A DNA stretch of 43,684 nt from Herbaspirillum sp. RV1423 (lineage in GTDB: Bacteria; Pseudomonadota; Gammaproteobacteria; Burkholderiales; Burkholderiaceae_D), in contig NZ_CBXX010000045.1 in assembly GCF_000577615.1 (NCBI RefSeq), positions 1-43,684 of the forward strand. Direction: 5' to 3'. The translations under genes were made by a program, and so were the position numbers. The notes beneath the pieces are model-generated. The model was not told the origin of the DNA. It made no database searches and saw only the letters and a list, made by a program, of their open reading frames with translations. This document shows positions 37,820 to 43,684 of this stretch, piece after piece (the stretch's first letter is position 1; each line of letters opens with the position of its first letter).

Positions 37820-39063
37820 TGTTGTTTGTGCTCGATCAAAGGGAGGAATTGGCCCGTCTCGGTCATGGGGAACGGTAGGTAGGGAACGCTCCACGAGTAG
37901 TGGAATTGATTTCTTTGTCGTTCTGACTGGATAGAACGAATCTCTACGTCGACATAATTTGCTATGTCCTGTGACATCCGCCCGTTGCCGTCGCTGGTGC
38001 CGGACTTGTTCAGGCATTGCGTAGCAGCTGCCTTTGCTGATTGGGTATCGGTATTCAGGCGATACCGATCCATCAACTCATAGCGGCATTTCAATTGTGG
38101 GTCGATCTTTGTCATCGAGTCAGCAATACGACGCATCATGGGAAATGCATCGTCGGCCCCAGTGCCCAGGGTTTCTTTCAATGTGCGAATTCGCTCTAGC
38201 GGCAACATCCGCTCTTCGTAGATCGCCATAGGGAGTTTGGCAAGCGTTGAGGTGCAGCCAGTTGCATATCGCAGCGACTCATTTTTATTCCCACTGCGAT
38301 AGTTGATAAATGCACCAAGGCCGCAGATGCGGCCCGAAGTATCTTGCGCCATCATGTAGGCGCGGCGAATTGCATCGTCCGCCGTACTTGTGTCTTGAAC
38401 TCCGCCTTTACCGTAATACAAATAGTTTGCGACGTTATACAGAGCAGGCTGATAGCCCGTCGCCGCGGCTGATTGATATAGGTTTAATGCGCGGGCGCCG
38501 TCTTTCTTCGCGCCGAACAGGCCGTATTCAAATATGAATCCCACAAAATTCACCGCTTCAGGAAATCCAGCACTGCTGTATTGCTTGATCTTGAGGAGCA
38601 ATTCCCGGCGCTTATCACCCGACGCTTGAGGAATGGCTCGGATGACGGTGATTACATCTTGGCCGCGAGGCGATGTCGTGAAGTAAGGGCTTTTAGGGCC
38701 GCGATAGAGCGCATCAGCAATCTTGGGCAATGCTGCCTTAGCCTTTGCGACCATGCTTTCATCGGTGGCCTCAATGGCGCCTTTGTGCGCCCTGTTTAGT
38801 CGCTCTGACATCGCGGTTACGGCCGGAGAATCCGCAATATGCAGGCTTTCCGCGATCTGCGAAGTTTGGATATTCCCAATGACAGCCTCGGCTTGCCCGC
38901 GAACGCCTTCCTGCAGTTTCTGGAAATTCAACGATTTCGTCTCATTCAGGGAGTCGCTGACGCCCTTTTGCCAGGCGTCGTTCGACTCCTGGTTGCCGTC
39001 AGCTGCTGCGTAGGCTGAACCAGTAATCGAGAGAATGACCGCACAAAGAAATGAATATTTCAA
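37816..39063 (-). CDS. Exported Sel1-repeat protein
   Basis: A 415-residue protein with a signal peptide (KYSFLCAVILSITGSAYA). The middle carries Sel1-like repeats: AGFPEAVNFVGFIFEYGLFGAKKDGARALNLYQSAA, then TGYQPALYNVANYLYYGKGGVQD and a weaker third. The C-terminal part has scattered Cys (GRICGLG; ATGCTST; LKCRYEL; ATQCLNK). Sel1 proteins mediate protein-protein contacts. First gene of the minus-strand transfer block, with an AT-rich divergent promoter region to its right. Confidence 0.72.
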   Translation of the reverse strand: MKYSFLCAVILSITGSAYAAADGNQESNDAWQKGVSDSLNETKSLNFQKLQEGVRGQAEAVIGNIQTSQIAESLHIADSPAVTAMSERLNRAHKGAIEATDESMVAKAKAALPKIADALYRGPKSPYFTTSPRGQDVITVIRAIPQASGDKRRELLLKIKQYSSAGFPEAVNFVGFIFEYGLFGAKKDGARALNLYQSAAATGYQPALYNVANYLYYGKGGVQDTSTADDAIRRAYMMAQDTSGRICGLGAFINYRSGNKNESLRYATGCTSTLAKLPMAIYEERMLPLERIRTLKETLGTGADDAFPMMRRIADSMTKIDPQLKCRYELMDRYRLNTDTQSAKAAATQCLNKSGTSDGNGRMSQDIANYVDVEIRSIQSERQRNQFHYSWSVPYLPFPMTETGQFLPLIEHKQQ

Positions 39064-39225
39064 TTTAAATTTAAATACGTGATTTCACATCGTTAAATTT
39101 TAATTATAATAACCAAAAATGTAAATTTTTAATTGCTCGATTGCCCCTGTAAGCCACGTTTTGCCCTATTAATCCGACTTGGCATTGCGCTGAATAAGGG
39201 ATCGTGCTCACCTAAAAGGCCGTCA
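39064..39225. promoter_or_regulatory. Divergent promoter region of the two transfer blocks
   Basis: The 162-bp gap separates the minus-strand exported-protein block from the plus-strand ATPase gene. It is AT-rich, with ATTTAAATTTAAAT (near 39065-39078) and TATAAT at about 39105-39110. AAAAGG at 39214-39219 is the ribosome-binding site of the ATPase gene. No dispersed palindrome lies here. Confidence 0.55.
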
Positions 39226-40725
39226 ATGCAATCTTTTGTGCTCCCCACGTATTCGGAAATCTTCGAAGAATTCAGTCAGGATCAACAGCAGCAGCTGATG
39301 ACTCTTTCCTCTGGCCCAGACGGAGAGATCGATAGATTCATCCTCCGCTTGTTCACCTATGCGTCGATCAACGGCTGCTCGGATGTGACCGTGCATCTCA
39401 AGGAAAGCGAGCTGAATCCTAAAGTGCGGGTCAACATCCGCACAAAGCATGGATTCCACAATTTCCTATACGCCGGCGGTGGAAGAACCAAACATTTCAA
39501 AACAAAAATGCTAGGGTTGATCAATGCAGCCCAAGGGGGGGCAACGAGTGTCACGATCAAGGGCCGTTTTGAAATGGAGTTCCCGCGAGATTGGGCGATA
39601 GAGCAAGGGCTGAAACCTCATGAAGATGAGGAGACTTACTACATCAACGTGCGGGTAATGTTCACCAAGACCTATGACGGCGTTTCGTTCGTCTGCCGGA
39701 TCATTGATGATCAAGGCGCTCCGACGCTGGATCAGGTCGGCATGCCGAATGCGGCTCTCGCTTTGACAAAGGAGATTATTTCCCGACCATCTGGCCTCGT
39801 AATTTGCACAGGGCCAACCGGAAGCGGAAAATCAACACTTCTTCACGCAATGATTCTCCTGCTTAATGACGGCACCAAGGCAATATCAACCGGCGAATCG
39901 CCAGTCGAATTTCGGCTGCGCGGTCTGGGTCAAATTATTCAGCATGAAGTATTCGGCGAGATGACCTGGGAACGCGTGATGGAAGCTTTTATGCGCCAGC
40001 ATCCCGATATCGTTGTTTGCGCTGAAATCCTTGACCATAAAATCGCGACGGCATGCATGCAATTGGCGCAGACTGGCCACATTGTGTTCGCCACCATTCA
40101 TACTGAAGATGCACCTTCAGCAGCTGCCCGTTTGATAGGCATGTATCCGCAGGATCAGCGCGACTGGGCATCTTCTACATTAGCTGCGACACTCAGATTG
40201 GTATTGGCGCCCCGACTTATTACCGCCCGTCCTGCAGGCGAGGCGCCCGGTCAGCGCCCACTCTCGTTTGTTGAACGCCAATGGTACGCAAAGAATGGAC
40301 TTGTCGTGCCTGAAACCGTTCCCAAATACGACGCCGAACCGCGCGGGAAATTTGCGTTGATCGAGGCAATGGAAGTCAATTACGAGATTGCTCAAATCAT
40401 CAACGATGGCGCGGCTCCTGATGCGGTTTACCGTTCTGCAATCAAGCAACCACAGTATGAGACTCTGGCGATGATGGCGGCGAGATCCGTTGAAGAAGCG
40501 CGCTGCAGCTTAACGGACTGCACCACATCCGTCCCGGTGAACTTTACTGCTGCCGAAACGCCCAGTGTCCGGACCCAATTAGCCAAGAAGTATGACCTGA
40601 GCTATTCGCAAGTGAATGCCGCCATCGATAAACACTTTGTCGAGCTGCACGCTGAACAAGATATCGCTGAACTAAGCATTGAGGGAATGATTTTGAAAGA
40701 ATATCCGATGGAAAAAGCAGCATGA
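39226..40725 (+). CDS. GspE/PilT-type secretion ATPase
   Basis: A 499-residue ATPase of the type II/IV secretion family. Walker A GPTGSGKS at 196-203; then TGESPVEFRLRGLGQIIQ (Asp-box-like), HPDIVVCAEI near 259 (Walker B region, where family members usually read DPDI...GEIRD) and QTGHIVFATIHTEDAPSAAARL (His box). The N-terminal 190 residues are the usual variable domain. Start at 39226 has AAAAGG six bases upstream; the ATG is preferred over an earlier one. It is coupled to the DsbA-like gene by a 4-bp overlap. It could power a conjugative pilus of the DotB/TraJ or PilQ kind. Confidence 0.85.
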   Translation: MQSFVLPTYSEIFEEFSQDQQQQLMTLSSGPDGEIDRFILRLFTYASINGCSDVTVHLKESELNPKVRVNIRTKHGFHNFLYAGGGRTKHFKTKMLGLINAAQGGATSVTIKGRFEMEFPRDWAIEQGLKPHEDEETYYINVRVMFTKTYDGVSFVCRIIDDQGAPTLDQVGMPNAALALTKEIISRPSGLVICTGPTGSGKSTLLHAMILLLNDGTKAISTGESPVEFRLRGLGQIIQHEVFGEMTWERVMEAFMRQHPDIVVCAEILDHKIATACMQLAQTGHIVFATIHTEDAPSAAARLIGMYPQDQRDWASSTLAATLRLVLAPRLITARPAGEAPGQRPLSFVERQWYAKNGLVVPETVPKYDAEPRGKFALIEAMEVNYEIAQIINDGAAPDAVYRSAIKQPQYETLAMMAARSVEEARCSLTDCTTSVPVNFTAAETPSVRTQLAKKYDLSYSQVNAAIDKHFVELHAEQDIAELSIEGMILKEYPMEKAA

Positions 40726-41357
40726 AACGGCGAATTGTACTTTCCGCGATGCTATTAGGTGGTTCGCTGGCCAGGTCTGTTTTGGCCGAAGAGAAATTGC
40801 CGTTGGAGCAAATGAAGCCGTATCTCCAAGTAAAAACAGTCGTCGGCGATGAATTCGTCGTGCGCGCATTTTTTTCCCCCACATGCAATTTTTCTAAACA
40901 GTATTTTCCCTTTTTTAAGAACCTGTCCCGAACCCTTCCCCCAGGCGAGACGTTTGAGTTCACCCCGCTTGTCAACAAGTTGGATGGATACCCCTACTCT
41001 TTCGCTTTCTTTGCTGTTCAACGTTATTACCCGAAGTATTTGCCCAACTTTATCGAGGCGTCATTTACGGGTGTTCAAGAGCTGGGGCTGTCCCCGAAAA
41101 ATTGGGCGGCAATCGAACGTATCTCGCAGGCAGCGCAGATCCCCGTCTCGGTGCCGAGGCTGATCAAAGAGCACTACAAAGAGCTTCAGGGAGATGTTGA
41201 CGCCGCCATAGCGCGACAAGCCAAGCTGAAAATCACTAACACGCCAACGATCGCCGTTGCCGGCACCTACACGGTTACGCCGGAATTCACGGGGGGAGAT
41301 GCTGACCAGTTCAGCACCTTGGTAAACGGCGTGATATCCATGGCGACTTTGCGTTAA
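40722..41357 (+). CDS. DsbA-like periplasmic protein with CxxS site
   Basis: A 211-residue exported thioredoxin-fold protein with a signal peptide (KRRIVLSAMLLGGSLARSVLA). The active-site region reads FFSPTCNFSK, so the usual CxxC is C55-N-F-S58, with the second Cys replaced by Ser. The cis-proline loop is TNTPTIAVAG near residue 174-180, as in DsbA/DsbC-type proteins. The ATG overlaps the ATPase stop by four bases. A CxxS site can catalyse isomerisation or trap mixed disulfides but not donate a disulfide, so it may act on the Cys-rich TraN-like proteins. Confidence 0.8.
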   Translation: MKRRIVLSAMLLGGSLARSVLAEEKLPLEQMKPYLQVKTVVGDEFVVRAFFSPTCNFSKQYFPFFKNLSRTLPPGETFEFTPLVNKLDGYPYSFAFFAVQRYYPKYLPNFIEASFTGVQELGLSPKNWAAIERISQAAQIPVSVPRLIKEHYKELQGDVDAAIARQAKLKITNTPTIAVAGTYTVTPEFTGGDADQFSTLVNGVISMATLR

Positions 41358-41612
41358 ACGAGTTCGCATCACCCTTCAACCGCAGGACAATTCTTTAACT
41401 TGCGCTAAACAATACGGCGAAAGGGGGATATGTGCGCATCTTGAGGCGGTTTTGCTCCTACCCAATGGGAATAGTCTCGTTTTCTGATCCAATTTTCGGC
41501 CCTATGACATAAAATCAGAGGCAAAAAAGCCATAAGACTAAGAAAATTATCGTCTTGTAAACCGGAATGCAATTATCATTCCATACTTTACTGTATGTGA
41601 CCTGTTTGCCCT

Positions 41613-41981
41613 ATGTTGAGCGAGAATCAAAGAGAACAAATTCTGAAGCTCCTAAAATTTGGCTTCAACGACCCAATGATCGCAACGATGATCGATGGCG
41701 TAACACCTATTGACGTCTATAACTACCGACATGCCAATGGCATAACCAGTAAAGACGTGCTGGAAAACCGATACAACACCTGGGCGAAACTGGTAGATAA
41801 CGGTGTCTCAATCAATAGGATTGCGGAGCTATATCACGTGAAAGTGACTACCTTAAAGGGAGCGATCTGGAAGACCAGGAGCATTTCTTTCGTGGAGGTG
41901 AAGGCGAAGCAGCAGCAGAATGGCATGAAGATGTGGACTCAGGGAAAAGACGGATTGCCGGACTTCGACAAGCTGGTTTAA
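41613..41981 (+). CDS. Small protein with HTH-like region, 122 aa
   Basis: A 122-residue soluble protein. Two similar segments look like helix-turn-helix: QREQILKLLKFGFNDPMIATMI...TPIDVYNYRHANG, and NGVSINRIAELYHVKVTTLKGAIWKTR. No strong ribosome-binding site is seen. It stands alone with its own terminator, after a 255-bp gap without genes. It may be a transcription regulator of the plasmid; no family recognised. Confidence 0.6.
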   Translation: MLSENQREQILKLLKFGFNDPMIATMIDGVTPIDVYNYRHANGITSKDVLENRYNTWAKLVDNGVSINRIAELYHVKVTTLKGAIWKTRSISFVEVKAKQQQNGMKMWTQGKDGLPDFDKLV

Positions 41982-42000
41982 CTTTTCCTCGACATTGGAA

Positions 42001-42028
42001 AGCCGCGAAGAAGATCGCGGCTTTTTTT
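42001..42028 (+). terminator. Rho-independent terminator
   Basis: AGCCGCGA, 6-nt loop, TCGCGGCT and TTTTTT. It follows the small HTH-like gene by 20 bp. Confidence 0.9.
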
Positions 42029-42040
42029 ATGGGTATTAAA

Positions 42041-42054
42041 TTTCGCATGCGAAA
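42041..42054. promoter_or_regulatory. Dispersed palindrome, copy 9
   Basis: TTTCGCATGCGAAA with AAA to the left and AAT to the right, the same flanks as copy 1 at 9051. It lies in the gap between two converging genes, so it is not at a promoter. Confidence 0.85.
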
Positions 42055-42103
42055 AATGTCAGCAGGCAGTCAGCCGCGCCCACAGGACTCACCCCATTTT
42101 GAT

Positions 42104-42814
42104 TTATGAGTCCGTCGCGACCTCGCCTAGCACTATCTGGCCGGTCGGCTCCAGCAGCTCCGGCCCGTCATGTGCGTGGCCGCCAACGTCCTTCGATACC
42201 TCGCTCCATTGAAAATACTCCGGGCCGAGGGCAGCGCTGCGAATTAGTTCTTCTGCCTGCTGGTATGAGAACGACGTATCAAGCCAGGTCATAGCATCTT
42301 CAGCTGTCAGCGCAACTGGGCGGCGATCATGAACGTCAACCATGCCTCCTGCTGAATCGTCGGTCACAATCAGAAGGCCGGTGTCATCGTCGATCGCCAC
42401 GTCGTCGCCCTGGTTGGTCAGCGCCGCAAAAAACAACGGCTTTTTGTCCTTCGCCTGAATGAGCCATGGCTGCCGGTCTCCTTTTGGGCCCGTCCATTCA
42501 TACCATCCATCTGCAGGAACAACAACGCGGCCATTCTTCATCATGGACCTGTAATAAGGTGTCAGCAGCTTATCCCGCCGCGCATTGATGGCCGGGCGCA
42601 GATTCTTTTCTTTCGCCCAATGCGATAAATAGCGCCACGGTAGCGCTTCAGCAACCAGCTTGCCATCGACCAGCCGAAAGACAATGCGCAGCGTGTGCGG
42701 CGCGGCGTTGAAGCTCTTCCGGTATTTTTCCGGCACTATGGTTTGCTCAAGCTTGAATTCCATCGCTTCAGCGTACTCGTCCTCATCTTCGATCTGGATA
42801 ATCCGTCCGCACAT
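42104..42814 (-). CDS. SRAP-family DNA-protein crosslink protein (YedK/HMCES)
   Basis: A 236-residue SRAP-domain protein. It binds abasic sites in single-stranded DNA and forms a protective thiazolidine crosslink through Cys2. Family residues seen are MCGR at the N-terminus, NAAP, ARRDKLLTPYY, the catalytic Glu in PADGWYEW, and the His in VDVHDRRPV. The protein is of typical length. It is divergent from umuD with a LexA box between them, so it is probably SOS-inducible. It would protect single-stranded DNA, which conjugation generates. Confidence 0.9.
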   Translation of the reverse strand: MCGRIIQIEDEDEYAEAMEFKLEQTIVPEKYRKSFNAAPHTLRIVFRLVDGKLVAEALPWRYLSHWAKEKNLRPAINARRDKLLTPYYRSMMKNGRVVVPADGWYEWTGPKGDRQPWLIQAKDKKPLFFAALTNQGDDVAIDDDTGLLIVTDDSAGGMVDVHDRRPVALTAEDAMTWLDTSFSYQQAEELIRSAALGPEYFQWSEVSKDVGGHAHDGPELLEPTGQIVLGEVATDS

Positions 42815-42884
42815 GGGGCTAATCTCCTATGGTGTAGCTGGCTTCCTCGCTGAAATACGAGGCGCATTTCTGAAATAGCATATA

Positions 42885-42900
42885 CTGGATATAAACACAG
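42885..42900. promoter_or_regulatory. LexA (SOS) box
   Basis: CTGGATATAAACACAG matches the consensus CTGT-N8-ACAG in all but one position of the outer arms. It lies 16 bp upstream of umuD and 71 bp upstream of the divergent SRAP gene. Confidence 0.75.
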
Positions 42901-42915
42901 TGTTACTAATTTGCC

Positions 42916-43374
42916 ATGCACCATCACATCTTAACCCTATCCGCCACCGATAAGCCCCTGCCGGCAGCGCTGCTGTGCGAAATTGTGGCCTTGCCGATAT
43001 TCCTTCAGACGATATCGGCAGGCTTCCCAAGTCCGGCGACCGACTATGCCCAGGAGACGCTGGACCTCAACGAGCTGCTGGTAGAGCACAAAGCAGCCTC
43101 GTTCTTCTTCACGGTCAAAGGCCAGAGCATGATCGGCGCCCAGATTGACGATGGCGATCGCGTGCTAGTCGATCGATCCATTGAGCCGAGATCCGGTCAC
43201 ATTGTCGTGGCCATCGTAAATAGTGAATACACCATCAAGCGGCTATACAAAAAAGGCGACGTTACCGAATTGCGGCCCGAGAACTCGGAATATCCGCCTA
43301 TTCGACTGAAGGAAGGTGAGACGCTGGAGGTGTGGGGCGTGGTGTCCGCCGTCATCCGAAAGTTGAAGGTGTGA
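42916..43374 (+). CDS. umuD: UmuD-like SOS mutagenesis protein
   Basis: A 152-residue UmuD homologue, subunit of a Y-family DNA polymerase after RecA-assisted self-cleavage. The cleavage site is probably Ala35-Gly36 (ISAGFPSPA); the catalytic Ser71 lies in VKGQSMIGA and the Lys108 in [11 protein letters not shown]. The N-terminal 34 residues are longer than in chromosomal UmuD and contain [16 protein letters not shown] LexA box lies directly upstream. The UmuC start follows one base after the stop. Confidence 0.9.
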   Translation: MHHHILTLSATDKPLPAALLCEIVALPIFLQTISAGFPSPATDYAQETLDLNELLVEHKAASFFFTVKGQSMIGAQIDDGDRVLVDRSIEPRSGHIVVAIVNSEYTIKRLYKKGDVTELRPENSEYPPIRLKEGETLEVWGVVSAVIRKLKV

Positions 43375-43375
43375 C

Positions 43376-43606
43376 GTGACAGTTCCTGCGCGTCAAAAAT
43401 TTGCCTTGGTAGACGTGAATGCGATGTATGTCAGCTGCGATCGTGCCTTTGATCCGCGCCTGCGCAATCGGCCAGTAGTGACGCTATCGAATAACGATGG
43501 CTGCGTTGTTGCTCGCAGCAATGAGGCGAAGGCGCTAGGCAAGAATTATGTGGACTTTATTTGTTCACGACAAAGCAAAAAAGCAAATAGCAACCGGAAA
43601 TATTAA
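43376..43606 (+). pseudogene. umuC: umuC, truncated by foreign sequence
   Basis: The first 55 codons match the start of the Y-family polymerase Umu[18 protein letters not shown] with the catalytic Asp, then [24 protein letters not shown]. From about 43541 the reading turns into [21 protein letters not shown] and a stop at 43604-43606, which has no UmuC similarity. UmuC should be about 420 residues. The remaining 43541-43684 is AT-rich and unlike the plasmid genes. An insertion beginning at the break is the simplest explanation; umuC/rulB genes on plasmids are known insertion hot spots. Confidence 0.75.
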
Positions 43607-43684
43607 GACTTTCACTTCGACATTGTTTATGAACAATTCTGAATAACAAAGGCCACCTAAGCAGCCAAAATTGCTCATTTTTTC
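43541..43684. mobile_element. Probable left end of an inserted element
   Basis: The sequence after the umuC break is AT-rich and carries repeated TTGTTCACGACAAAGC-like and TTGTTTATGAACAA-like short repeats. TGTGGACTTTATTTG at 43549 could be a terminal repeat of a transposon starting with TGT. The element runs off the end of the window, and no transposase is visible, so the type is unknown. Confidence 0.4.

Noticed and set aside
9051..42054. pdif-type (XerCD) sites as an explanation of the dispersed palindrome
   Set aside because: The arms resemble XerC/XerD sites (ATTTCGCA...TGCGAAAT), but the 6-bp central spacer is missing and the site is a perfect palindrome, so the 28-bp pdif layout is not met.
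9051..42054. The dispersed palindromes as terminators
   Set aside because: Flanks lack a consistent T-run, some copies lie upstream of promoters, and there is no loop: the palindrome is continuous.
1..43684. A complete type IV secretion system
   Set aside because: Only the coupling protein, relaxase, a GspE-type ATPase and TraN-like genes are present; no VirB4, VirB8, VirB9 or VirB10 equivalent was found in the window.
1..43684. tRNA, rRNA or complete insertion sequences
   Set aside because: No such genes recognised, and no transposase was seen in any frame.

Overview
The window is a continuous 43.7-kb stretch of a conjugative plasmid, most likely from a betaproteobacterium of the order Burkholderiales. 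The grounds are a TrfA-type replication initiator with its own iterons, a KfrA-like protein, a DUF3701-type tyrosine recombinase, a MobF relaxase with its coupling protein, and the absence of rRNA, tRNA or chromosomal housekeeping genes. The host cannot be named from sequence alone. Many intergenic stretches are GC-rich, full of short hairpins, and carry no gene.

Layout. Position 1-3.5 kb is the replication module: two small regulators, a ParC-like small protein, the TrfA-type Rep, and an oriV made of about eight iterons, an AT-rich stretch and a DnaA box. Position 3.5-10.1 kb holds GC-rich non-coding DNA, a decayed repeat region, kfrA with its terminator and operator, a 713-residue tyrosine recombinase, and a minus-strand string of small unknown genes. 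Position 11.1-22.7 kb looks like a conjugative leading region. It has a large ParB-like protein of the kind found in the F leading region, a HigBA-like toxin-antitoxin pair, a DUF3560 protein fused to a methyltransferase, a single-stranded DNA-binding protein, and two operons of small unknown genes that start from homologous promoter modules. All of these genes point towards the presumed oriT. Position 22.7-24.3 kb holds a 91-bp tandem repeat, a duplicated hairpin module with DnaA boxes, and the probable oriT.

Position 24.3-31 kb is the DNA-processing set: an RHH-like accessory protein, an unknown protein, the TrwB-like coupling protein, a small membrane protein and the TrwC-like MobF relaxase-helicase. 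Position 31-39 kb, on the minus strand, is a block of exported or membrane proteins: two Cys-rich TraN-like proteins, a Sel1-repeat protein, a DUF1173 protein, an FxLYD protein and others. Position 39.2-42 kb, on the plus strand, holds a GspE/PilT-type ATPase translationally coupled to a DsbA-like protein with a CxxS active site, then a small HTH-like protein. The window ends with an SOS module: an SRAP (HMCES/YedK) gene divergent from umuD across a LexA box, then a umuC broken by foreign sequence.

Two signals tie the map together. A perfect palindrome, TTTCGCATGCGAAA, occurs eight times (plus one near-match) in intergenic gaps from 9 to 42 kb, which looks like a plasmid-wide operator or partition site. 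The Rep iteron, CTCAAAATGACTGAC, occurs in four places: the rep leader, oriV, a second cluster at 14.2-14.6 kb, and across the ssb start.
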